A program made the translations under genes and the position numbers. Shown piece after piece: positions 1-5,496 of a stretch of 5,496 nt of DNA. Origin of the DNA: an uncultured Alistipes sp. GTDB lineage: Bacteria; Bacteroidota; Bacteroidia; Bacteroidales; Rikenellaceae. The stretch covers positions 1 through 5,496 of the forward strand of contig CAKVKI010000179.1 of NCBI GenBank assembly GCA_934754975.1, read 5' to 3'. How positions within the stretch are numbered: the first letter of the stretch is position 1; each line of letters begins with the position of its first letter. The notes below the pieces were generated by a model that saw only the letters and a list, made by a program, of their open reading frames with translations, was not told where the DNA came from and did not search any database.

Positions 1-2054
1 CGCCAGCCCAGTTCGAGGTTGGCGAAGGCCGAAACGGTGAGCATCGAATGTTTCCGGCTCTGCTCCAGGGTGCGGTACTCCTTGATGATGTTGTTGAGCG
101 TGAAGAAGTTGGCGATGTCGAGTTTACCGCCGCCGCCCACCAGGTCGGAGTGTTCGCGCGACCAGCTCGCGCCCACGTTGGCCGCCAGCGTGAAGTCCTT
201 GCCCAGACGCTTGTCTATATTGGCGATCACGTCGCCGTAGAAGAGCTTGACATGCTGTTTGTTGGCGAAGTAACTGCCGTTCTCGCCGGCGAAAAGCTGG
301 ATCGTGCTGGCCCAGTACTTCTTTTCGTTCTCGCCCACGGTGTTGTCGATGCGCACGCGGCCCGCGATGTTGAGCCAGTCGTTCACCTGGTACTTGGCAT
401 TGAGGTTGAGCATGTAGCGGTCGCGCTTGTTGGTGCGCATGTTGCGGTACTGCACCCAGTAGGGGTTCTGCATGTTCATGGCCTGATCGCCCCAAGGCCA
501 GTACTGGAGGAACATGTTGCGGCCCGTGTCGAAGCGTTCGTAAGCCTGCACGGTCGAGAAATCCTCGCCCCGGGGGAAGGTGTAGACCGCCGTCAGGGGG
601 TTGAAGTACTTGCCCTGCGCCGACATGTTCTGGTTGCGCTGGATGATGTAGCTGCCGCCGTAATCGAGCGTCAGGCGGTCGCGCCAGAGCTTGGTGACGG
701 AGCGGAAGGTGAAGTTGTAGCGCGAATATTCGTGGTTGGGAAGGATGCCCGTGCCGTTGGTCGTACCGGCCGAAATGTAGGTCTGGTGCCGGTCGTTGCC
801 CGTCGAGAGCGAGACGTTGTTCTGCACGAGCGCGCCCGTATTGAAGAAGTCGGACGGGTCGAACGACGAGGGCTTCGCGAGTTTCCCGCCCCAGCTGGCG
901 TAGATGCCGATTTTGTTGCCGTACGTATTTTGGAATTCGGGCATCATAAAGGGGTTGGAGAAGGTCGTATTGTTGCTGACCGTGATTTTGGGTTTGCCGG
1001 CCGTGCCCTTCTTGGTGTTGATGAGCACCACGCCGTTGGCTGCCGCCGAACCGTAAAGAGCCGCGGCCGAAGGTCCCGTCAGCACGTTCACCGACTCGAT
1101 GTCCTCGGGGTTGATGTCCGAGATGCCCTCGCCGCCGGCAAGTCCGTATTCGCTGTCCACCGAGCCGCCGGTGACGTTGAGAATCGGCACGCCGTCGATC
1201 ACATAGAGGGCGTTGTTGTCGCCCGAAATGGACTTGGCGCCGCGCATCACCACGCGCGTGGCGCCGCCGACGCCGCCCGCGCTGGCGTTGATCGAGACGC
1301 CGGCCACCTTGCCCGCGAGCGAATTCATGAAGTTGACGTCTTTGACGATGTTCATGTCCTCGCCCTTCACGCCCTGCACATTATAAGAGAGGGCCTTTTC
1401 CGAACGCTTGATACCCAGCGCCGTGACCACCACGGCGTCGAGCGCCTTGGAGCTTTCCTGCATGCGGATCTCGACACTGGTGCGCGAATCGGCGGCGACC
1501 TCGACGCTTTCGTACCCCAGGTAGGAGGCTACCAGCACGTCGCCCGGCTCGATGCGAAGCCCGAAACGGCCCGAAACGTCGGTCGTGGTGCCGCGCGTGG
1601 AACCTTTGACCAGAATGCTCACGCCGACCAGCGGCACGCCGTTCAGGTCCGTGACGCGGCCCGAGATCATGTTGTCCTGACCAGCCTGCTTCTGCAGCCG
1701 CTTCTCCGAGAGGATGATCTGGTTGTCGCGGATGGCGTACCGGACGTTGGTCCCGGCGAAAACCGCATCGAGAATCGCCCGGATGTCGCCCGCCGCATTA
1801 TCGACCGAAACGCGGCGCGTACGGTCCACGGTCTTGTCGTTGTAGAGGAACGTATAGTCGGAGTGTTCCTCGATATAGTTCATGACCTCGTCGACGGTCG
1901 TGCGCGCGAGATGCACGCCGCCCCGGGTCTGCTGCGCCGGCAGCAGCTGCGGGCAGAGCCACAGCGCCGCGAGCAGCAGCCACAGCCGAAAACCGGGTCC
2001 CGACGGGCTGAAACATTTGTGTCTAAATGCAATAAATGAAGGATTATTTTTCAT
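1..2054 (-). CDS. SusC/RagA-family TonB-dependent outer-membrane receptor with N-terminal STN signalling domain (partial, C-terminus beyond left edge)
   Basis: This is an outer-membrane beta-barrel receptor that should import a glycan or other large ligand using TonB energy, and also act as a transducer to a FecR/sigma pair. I see 684 codons reading leftward from ATG at 2054. Residues 23-40 are a hydrophobic signal segment ending LLPAQQ, so cleavage near residue 40 is likely. An STN (secretin/TonB short N-terminal) domain covers about 45-115, followed by a carboxypeptidase-D-regulatory-like beta domain at about 129-200 (ISGRVTDLNG, then YLGYES). A TonB-box-like stretch DAVVVTALG lies at 206-214. 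The plug covers about 215-350 and carries the SusC/RagA signature DINPEDIESVNVL followed by ALYGSAAANGVVLINTKKG (313-349). Barrel strands then run to the edge. SusC proteins are usually about 1000 residues, so roughly a third is missing. There is no other in-frame ATG before codon 58, which would remove the signal peptide. The STN domain and upstream fecR mark it as a signalling receptor; the substrate cannot be told. Confidence 0.95.
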   Translation of the reverse strand, partial: MKNNPSFIAFRHKCFSPSGPGFRLWLLLAALWLCPQLLPAQQTRGGVHLARTTVDEVMNYIEEHSDYTFLYNDKTVDRTRRVSVDNAAGDIRAILDAVFAGTNVRYAIRDNQIILSEKRLQKQAGQDNMISGRVTDLNGVPLVGVSILVKGSTRGTTTDVSGRFGLRIEPGDVLVASYLGYESVEVAADSRTSVEIRMQESSKALDAVVVTALGIKRSEKALSYNVQGVKGEDMNIVKDVNFMNSLAGKVAGVSINASAGGVGGATRVVMRGAKSISGDNNALYVIDGVPILNVTGGSVDSEYGLAGGEGISDINPEDIESVNVLTGPSAAALYGSAAANGVVLINTKKGTAGKPKITVSNNTTFSNPFMMPEFQNTYGNKIGIYASWGGKLAKPSSFDPSDFFNTGALVQNNVSLSTGNDRHQTYISAGTTNGTGILPNHEYSRYNFTFRSVTKLWRDRLTLDYGGSYIIQRNQNMSAQGKYFNPLTAVYTFPRGEDFSTVQAYERFDTGRNMFLQYWPWGDQAMNMQNPYWVQYRNMRTNKRDRYMLNLNAKYQVNDWLNIAGRVRIDNTVGENEKKYWASTIQLFAGENGSYFANKQHVKLFYGDVIANIDKRLGKDFTLAANVGASWSREHSDLVGGGGKLDIANFFTLNNIIKEYRTLEQSRKHSMLTVSAFANLELGW

Positions 2055-2257
2055 ATCTTTGCACATAACTGAAGTTTGTTGGATTTGATAAACTGATGTT
2101 AGCGTCCGCGGCGGGGTTTGGCGACACGCCGCGGCAAGTCCGGGGAGCGGCTGCCTTGCAGTCGTTCCTCCTGTTTTGAGAAGAAGCGTCGGGATTTATT
2201 CCATAGGCGAAGGTTTCATCGTAGGTTAGTATTTGCAGAAGCTGGTTCGGGGTCGGT
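2055..2257. other. Intergenic gap between fecR-like and susC-like genes, no gene found
   Basis: These 203 bp separate the stop of the anti-sigma gene from the start of the receptor, both read leftward. I found no convincing small ORF. On the minus strand an AGGAGG sits near 2167-2172, but no ATG-started frame of useful length follows it. I also see no match to the Bacteroidota -33/-7 promoter on the minus strand. The receptor is therefore either co-transcribed with fecR through a long leader, or read from an ECF-type promoter I cannot recognise by eye. The gap contains the GC-rich inverted repeat listed separately. Confidence 0.6.
2106..2134. repeat. GC-rich inverted repeat in the susC leader region
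   Basis: CCGCGGCG at 2106-2113 is the exact reverse complement of CGCCGCGG at 2127-2134, with a 13-nt spacer. As RNA it would form an 8-bp all-GC stem about 50-80 nt upstream of the receptor start codon. There is no T-tract next to it on either strand, so it is not a classical intrinsic terminator. It could be a leader structure that tunes receptor expression relative to fecR, or chance in GC-rich DNA. Confidence 0.4.
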
Positions 2258-3289
2258 CTAAAATTGTTCGACGAGGATGCGGCGGCGCGTGTAGCTGTCG
2301 CCGTCGCGCCGTTCGGGAGCCACGACGCGCCAGCGGATGTCGGCCGAAGCGCTCAGGTAGTCGAATATCTGGGTGAGGGTCTCGTCGCGGAAGGTCGCGC
2401 GGTATCTGAACACCTCGTCGGAGTGGTTGCGGAATTCGATATCGACGTTGTAGTGCCGCGCCAGCCGGTGCAGCACTTCGTCGAGGGGCGTATTGCGGAA
2501 CACCAGCCGCCCGTCGCGCCAGGCGCATTCATCCTCGACGCGCACCCGCGAGCAGGTCAGCGCGCCCGTCGTACGGTCGAAGGCCACCTGTTCGCCCGGC
2601 TCGATGCGCACCGTCGTGCGGTCGGGGGCGACGACGTTCACACGGCCCTTTTCGAGCGCCGTGCGGATCGCGGGTTCGTCGTCGTAGGCGTTGACGTTGA
2701 ACGACGTGCCGTAGACATAGACGCTCATGCCGGCGTCGGTATGGACATAAAAGGGGGATTTACGGTCGGCTTCGACCTCGAAATAGGCTTCGCCCCGGAG
2801 TTCGACCTCGCGTTTGCCGCCCGCGAAACGCACCGGGTAGCGCAGGCGGCTCCCGGCGTTGAGCCATACCACCGAACCGTCGGGCAGGTCGTAGCGGATA
2901 ACCGTCCCGGCCGGGGTCGCGACCTCGGCGAAAAGCTCCTCGGGCATGCGCTCCTTATAATAAAGCCACCCGAAGAGGGACGAACTGACCAGCAGCGGCA
3001 GCATCAGCACCGCCGCCCAGCGCACGGCGCGCCGGAAAATCCGCTCGCGGACGCGGGCGCGGATGCGCGACTGCACACGGCCGAATCCGGCTTCGGCGTC
3101 GAGCAGTTCCATGCGGGCGATGTCCTGCGAAAGCGATTCGGCGCGGCGCATGTCGCCCAGAATCTCCGACAGCCGCGGATCGGCGGCGGCCATCCGCTCC
3201 ACGGCCGATTTTTCGGCGTCGGAAAGTTCGCCGTGCAGGTAGCGCAGCAACAGTTCGGGATCGGGCAGGTTCGTATTCTTTCGCTCCAT
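2258..3289 (-). CDS. FecR-family anti-sigma factor with DUF4974-type C-terminal domain
   Basis: This inner-membrane regulator of 343 residues should hold its cognate ECF sigma factor in the cytoplasm and sense the receptor's STN domain in the periplasm. The cytoplasmic N-terminal segment (about 1-86) begins with PDPELLLRYLHGELSDAEK, typical of FecR-type anti-sigma regions. One transmembrane segment lies at about 88-110 (WAAVLMLPLLVSSSLFGWLY). The periplasmic FecR core covers about 121-225 (VATPAGTVIRYDLPDGS, VWLNAGSRLRYP, VELRGEAYFEV, VYGTSFNVNAY). The C-terminal DUF4974-like part starts at about 262 (FRNTPLDEVLHRLARHYNVDI). Length is normal for the family. I chose ATG at 3289 because homologous sequence begins there; an in-frame ATG at 3397 would add 36 atypical residues reaching across the divergent promoter region. 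It ends in TAG. It lies upstream of the receptor on the same strand and divergent from the sigma gene, which is its probable partner. Confidence 0.93.
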   Translation of the reverse strand: MERKNTNLPDPELLLRYLHGELSDAEKSAVERMAAADPRLSEILGDMRRAESLSQDIARMELLDAEAGFGRVQSRIRARVRERIFRRAVRWAAVLMLPLLVSSSLFGWLYYKERMPEELFAEVATPAGTVIRYDLPDGSVVWLNAGSRLRYPVRFAGGKREVELRGEAYFEVEADRKSPFYVHTDAGMSVYVYGTSFNVNAYDDEPAIRTALEKGRVNVVAPDRTTVRIEPGEQVAFDRTTGALTCSRVRVEDECAWRDGRLVFRNTPLDEVLHRLARHYNVDIEFRNHSDEVFRYRATFRDETLTQIFDYLSASADIRWRVVAPERRDGDSYTRRRILVEQF

Positions 3290-3362
3290 TCGGGGTCGTT
3301 CTTTTCTTATAATACAACCCGCGCCGGAAAAAAGGACAGCCTGCGCCGGCTTTTTTTCAAAA

Positions 3363-3388
3363 AATCCGAAAAATAGCATATTCGGATT
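3363..3388. repeat. Perfect inverted repeat, candidate operator
   Basis: AATCCGAA at 3363-3370 is the exact reverse complement of TTCGGATT at 3381-3388, separated by 10 nt. The half-sites are 18 bp apart centre to centre, close to two helical turns, which suits a dimeric DNA-binding protein. The right arm overlaps the -33 element of the sigma promoter, and the left arm overlaps the weak leftward -7-like element. A partial extra copy (CCGAA at 3397-3401, AATCC at 3404-3408) follows. No terminator-like T-run is attached to it. Binding by a regulator is inferred. Confidence 0.5.
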
Positions 3389-3417
3389 GCATCGCACCGA
3401 ATTAATCCCTAATTTTA
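3386..3417 (+). promoter_or_regulatory. Bacteroidota-type -33/-7 promoter for the sigma gene
   Basis: ATTG at 3386-3389 (3 of 4 to the -33 consensus TTTG) is followed after 20 nt by TAATTTTA at 3410-3417, which matches the -7 consensus TAnnTTTG at all but the last base. The start codon at 3438 lies about 20 nt after the -7 element, giving a very short leader. The spacing and order fit the housekeeping promoter of this phylum, suggesting that basal transcription of sigma does not need the ECF factor itself. Confidence 0.5.
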
Positions 3418-3437
3418 CTCGGAAAATTCCACGACGA

Positions 3438-4010
3438 ATGGCATATCACCGGGACGGCGGACAACGAGGGGGAGGGAAAGAACTCTTCCGCGAACTGTAC
3501 GAGGCGTATTACGCCCCGCTGTGCCTGTACGCCTTCCGTTTCGTCCGGGAGATGCCGGCGGCCGAGGACATCGTAGCCGACATCTTCGCCGCCTTGTGGG
3601 ACCGTCTGCCCGAAATGGAGCTGCGCGGCGGCACGGCAGGCGGCTACCTGCGCAGCGCCGTCAAAAACCGCTGCCTGAACCACCTGAAGCACAGGCTTTA
3701 CGAACTGGGGTACATGGAGAACTGCGCCCGCCAGGAACCGGCCTACGCCTCGTCGCCCGACGCGCTGTACAGCCCCCAGGAGCTGTACGACCTGCTGCGC
3801 CAAACGCTCGAACGGCTGCCCGAAAACTACCGCACGGTTTTCGTGAAGAGCGCCCTCGAAGGGCGCACCTACGACGAAATAGCCGAAGAGATGCAGGTAA
3901 GCGTCAAATCGGTGAACCGCTACAAGCAGCGGGCCGTCGAGCAGCTGCGCCGCGAGCTGGGCCCCTACCTGGCGCTGCTCGCCGCCTGGGGCGCACTGCA
4001 TAACTTTTAA
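3438..4010 (+). CDS. ECF-type RNA polymerase sigma factor (sigma-70 family, Bacteroidota FecI-like)
   Basis: This cytoplasmic transcription factor of 190 residues should direct RNA polymerase to the receptor and/or enzyme genes when released by FecR. The sigma-2 region covers about 17-82 (FRELYEAYYAPLCLYAFRF, then AAEDIVADIFAALWDRLPE and YLRSAVKNRCLNHLKH). Sigma-4 covers about 115-172 (LPENYRTVFVKSALEGRTYDEIAEEM, then the recognition helix VSVKSVNRYKQRAVEQLRREL). It ends with the short hydrophobic tail GPYLALLAAWGAL common in Bacteroidota ECF factors. There is no sigma-3 domain, as expected for ECF factors. I chose ATG at 3438; the frame stays open upstream to a TTG at 3387, but those codons lie on top of the promoter and do not resemble the family. 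No Shine-Dalgarno sequence is visible. The DUF1080 gene starts 12 bp after its TAA stop, so the two are almost certainly one transcript. Confidence 0.94.
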   Translation: MAYHRDGGQRGGGKELFRELYEAYYAPLCLYAFRFVREMPAAEDIVADIFAALWDRLPEMELRGGTAGGYLRSAVKNRCLNHLKHRLYELGYMENCARQEPAYASSPDALYSPQELYDLLRQTLERLPENYRTVFVKSALEGRTYDEIAEEMQVSVKSVNRYKQRAVEQLRRELGPYLALLAAWGALHNF

Positions 4011-4022
4011 GACCCGACGAAT

Positions 4023-4841
4023 ATGAAAACCGCCAAATACGCCCTGCTCGCCGCAGGCGTCCTGACCCTCGGCCTGACGGCCGCACGCACACCCGAATCC
4101 GCGAAAACCGCATCGCAGTCGGAAACGACACACCCGGAAACGCCGCTTCCGGCCCAAAAGCCCAATACGCTGACGCCCGAAGAAGAGGCCCAAGGCTGGA
4201 TACTGCTCTTCGACGGGGCCACGACCGCCGGATGGCACACCTTCAACCGGGACGGAGCCGCCGAAGGCTGGTCGGCCTGCGACGGGGAGCTGCGGTTCAG
4301 GCTCCTGCCCGGCGAAAAGGGGCGCGGCGACCTGGTCACGGATGCGGAATTCGAAGATTTCGACCTGCAGCTGGAGTGGAAAATCAGCGAAGGCGGCAAC
4401 AGCGGCATCTTCTTCGGGGTGAAGGAGGGTCCGGAGTACGGCTGGGCGTCGAGTACCGGCGTAGAGATGCAGGTGCTGGACAACCGGGCGGCCGCCGACC
4501 GTTTCGACCCCACGCACCTGGCCGGGGCGATGTACGACCTGATCGACGCGTCCCAAACCTCGCGCCCCAACCCGGCGGGATGCTGGAACCGGGTCCGCAT
4601 CCTCAAGCGGGCGGGAAAGGTGACTTTCCGCCTCAACGGAATCGTAACCGCGCAGGTCGATATGAACAGCCCCGAATGGCGGCGGATGATCGCCCGGAGC
4701 AAATGGAACGGGGCGGACAAATTCAACGGCGCGGATTTCGGGAAATTCCCGCGCGGCAGAATCGCCCTGCAGGACCATTTCGACGAAGTGGCCTACCGGA
4801 ACATAAAAATCAGGCCGCTCGGCCGGGAGATCGAAGAGTGA
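4023..4841 (+). CDS. Exported DUF1080 / 3-keto-disaccharide hydrolase-family protein
   Basis: The 272-residue product belongs to the DUF1080 family (Pfam 3-keto-disaccharide hydrolase), with a concanavalin-like beta-sandwich fold. Characterised members cleave 3-keto glycosides; the substrate here is unknown. Residues 1-21 form a signal peptide (MKTAKYALLAAGVLTLGLTAA). A Ser/Thr/Pro-rich linker runs to about 50, and the domain covers about 57-267. Family motifs are intact: WILLFDGATTAGW (59-71), GGNSGIFFGV (124-133), TGVEMQVLDN (145-154), AGAMYDLI (167-174), CWNRVRILKRAGKVTFRLNG (187-206) and GRIALQDH (245-252). The residue after the signal peptide is Arg22, not a lipoprotein Cys, so I predict a soluble periplasmic or secreted enzyme. 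It follows the sigma gene by 12 bp, which ties it to the receptor/FecR/sigma signalling set. Start ATG is at 4023 and stop TGA at 4839-4841. A strong hairpin follows at 4913. Confidence 0.9.
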   Translation: MKTAKYALLAAGVLTLGLTAARTPESAKTASQSETTHPETPLPAQKPNTLTPEEEAQGWILLFDGATTAGWHTFNRDGAAEGWSACDGELRFRLLPGEKGRGDLVTDAEFEDFDLQLEWKISEGGNSGIFFGVKEGPEYGWASSTGVEMQVLDNRAAADRFDPTHLAGAMYDLIDASQTSRPNPAGCWNRVRILKRAGKVTFRLNGIVTAQVDMNSPEWRRMIARSKWNGADKFNGADFGKFPRGRIALQDHFDEVAYRNIKIRPLGREIEE

Positions 4842-4912
4842 CAAACAGAAACCGGGCAGGCTCCGGGAAGACATAACACCCGTGACGATTCCGGGAGCGT
4901 TTCTATATAATA

Positions 4913-4948
4913 AAACGGGATCGGCCTTAAGAAAGGTCGATCCCGTTT
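4913..4948. terminator. Bidirectional intrinsic terminator between convergent genes
   Basis: AAACGGGATCG at 4913-4923 pairs perfectly with CGATCCCGTTT at 4938-4948. The pairing continues inward through a G-U and CCTT/AAGG, giving a 16-bp stem closed by an AAGA loop (4929-4932). Read leftward it is followed by TTTTATTATATAG, a good U-rich tail, so it should terminate the fucO-like transcript well. Read rightward it is followed by only TTTCAT, a weaker tail for the sigma-DUF1080 transcript. Its place between two convergent genes supports a shared terminator. Confidence 0.88.
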
Positions 4949-4976
4949 CATACAGCGGTCATCGAAAGAGAGCCGG

Positions 4977-5496
4977 TTAAAAAGCTTCCCGGTAAAGCGA
5001 CAGAATCTCTTCGACAGTCGTATCGCGTGGATTTCCGGGCGTGCAGACGTCGGCCTGCGCCGATGCGGCCAGCCGCGGCAGGTCCTCTTCGCGGACGCCG
5101 AGCGACGAGAGCCGCTGCGGAATACCGACGCGGAGGGCCAGCGCCCGGACGGCATCGACGGCGGCCTGCGCCGCCTGCCGGGTGTCCATGCCCGCCGTAT
5201 CGACGCCCATGGCGCGGGCCACATCGCCGAACTTGGCCGGCGACGACTCCATGTTATACTGCATCACGTAAGGCAGCAGCAGCGCATTGGCCACGCCGTG
5301 GGGAATGTCGTAAAATGCGCCCAGCGGGTGCGCCATGCCGTGTACCAACCCCAGCCCCACGTTCGAGAAGCCCATGCCGGCGATATACTGCGCCACGGCC
5401 ATCCCTTCGCGGGCTTCGGTGTCGGCGCCGTTCTCCACGGCGGCGGGAAGCCAGCGGGCGATCAGCTCGACGGCCTTCAGTTCGAACATGTCGGTC
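4977..5496 (-). CDS. fucO: FucO-like iron-dependent alcohol dehydrogenase (lactaldehyde reductase type), C-terminal part
   Basis: This is the C-terminal 172 residues of a group III (iron-containing) alcohol dehydrogenase; the N-terminal part lies beyond the right edge. FucO reduces L-lactaldehyde to 1,2-propanediol with NADH in anaerobic fucose and rhamnose breakdown, in the cytoplasm. From memory of E. coli FucO the match is very close: QYIAGMGFSNVGLGLVHGMA followed by HPLGAFYDIPHGVANALLLP, and near the end VCTPGNPRDTTVEEILSLY. The two metal-ligand histidines of this half (E. coli His263 and His277) are present in HGMAH and IPHG. The other ligands (Asp196, His200), the Rossmann-type nucleotide-binding half and the start are outside the window. 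The stop is TAA at 4977-4979, just before the shared terminator. The exact substrate could also be another short aldehyde or diol, since this family is broad. It is convergent with the DUF1080 gene and probably unrelated to that operon. Confidence 0.9.
   Translation of the reverse strand, partial: TDMFELKAVELIARWLPAAVENGADTEAREGMAVAQYIAGMGFSNVGLGLVHGMAHPLGAFYDIPHGVANALLLPYVMQYNMESSPAKFGDVARAMGVDTAGMDTRQAAQAAVDAVRALALRVGIPQRLSSLGVREEDLPRLAASAQADVCTPGNPRDTTVEEILSLYREAF

Larger units (their letters stand above)
3290..3437. promoter_or_regulatory. Divergent regulatory region between anti-sigma and sigma genes
   Basis: This 148-bp region is AT-rich compared with the genes around it and separates two divergently read genes, so it should hold promoters for both. 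On the rightward side a near-consensus promoter is visible (listed separately). On the leftward side I see only a weak -7-like TATTTTTC (minus strand, 3375-3368) without a matching -33 element. It also holds an 8-bp inverted repeat, and a GCGCCGG direct repeat at 3321-3327 and 3343-3349, 22 bp apart. Neither flanking gene has a clear Shine-Dalgarno sequence, as is common in Bacteroidota. Confidence 0.7.

Noticed and set aside
48..2039. 663-codon open frame on the plus strand, antisense to the receptor gene
   Set aside because: Its translation is low-complexity, rich in Val/Ala/Arg/His/Asp, with no recognisable domain, while the opposite strand encodes a textbook SusC protein. Long mirror frames are expected in GC-rich coding DNA.
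3338..3357. Hairpin plus T7 as an intrinsic terminator on the plus strand
   Set aside because: The stem is only 4 bp (AGCC/GGCT) and no plus-strand gene lies upstream to terminate.
2264..3376. 370-codon plus-strand open frame antisense to the FecR-like gene
   Set aside because: No domain or signal; the minus-strand product has intact FecR and DUF4974 features and a membrane segment.
3290..3397. Longer FecR-like protein starting at the ATG at 3397
   Set aside because: The 36 extra residues do not resemble family N-termini and would place coding sequence over the divergent promoter region and palindrome.
3387..3437. Sigma factor starting at TTG 3387
   Set aside because: The added 17 residues overlap the -33/-7 promoter and precede the normal start of the sigma-2 region; ATG 3438 is the better start.
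3402..4874. 490-codon minus-strand open frame across the sigma and DUF1080 genes
   Set aside because: It runs through two clearly real genes and their junction and shows no family features; it is an antisense shadow of high-GC codon use.
1..5496. tRNA or rRNA genes, CRISPR arrays, insertion sequences, phage or defence genes
   Set aside because: I saw no spaced repeats, no transposase-like reading frames and no cloverleaf-like structures; nearly all of the window is explained by five protein genes.

Overview
The window looks like chromosomal DNA from a GC-rich member of the Bacteroidota. An Alistipes/Rikenellaceae-type gut bacterium is a reasonable guess but is inferred. The evidence is a SusC/RagA-type outer-membrane receptor with an STN signalling domain, a FecR-type anti-sigma factor, an ECF sigma factor with the Bacteroidota-style C-terminal tail, start codons without a Shine-Dalgarno sequence, and a near-consensus -33/-7 promoter.

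Layout from left to right: (1) 1-2054, minus strand, the N-terminal 684 codons of a SusC-like TonB-dependent transducer that runs off the left edge; (2) 2055-2257, a 203-bp gap with a GC-rich inverted repeat and no gene; (3) 2258-3289, minus strand, a complete FecR-like anti-sigma factor; (4) 3290-3437, a divergent regulatory region with a perfect 8-bp inverted repeat and a promoter facing right; (5) 3438-4010, plus strand, an ECF sigma factor; (6) 4023-4841, plus strand, an exported DUF1080 / 3-keto-disaccharide hydrolase-type protein, 12 bp after the sigma gene; (7) 4842-4976, a convergent gap with a strong hairpin that probably terminates from both sides; (8) 4977-5496, minus strand, the C-terminal 172 residues of a FucO-like iron-dependent alcohol dehydrogenase.

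Genes 1, 3 and 5 form a trans-envelope signalling set. By family knowledge, a ligand bound by the receptor is signalled through its STN domain to the periplasmic part of FecR, which releases or activates the sigma factor. The DUF1080 enzyme is probably a product of the same regulated system, which suggests a glycan or modified-disaccharide substrate. The partner SusD-like lipoprotein, if present, would lie beyond the left edge. The fucO-like gene faces the other way behind a terminator and is probably an independent unit. Nothing here is a wholly unknown system. The less usual points are the divergent split of sigma from anti-sigma, the hydrolase placed directly behind the sigma gene, and the palindrome overlapping the sigma promoter.
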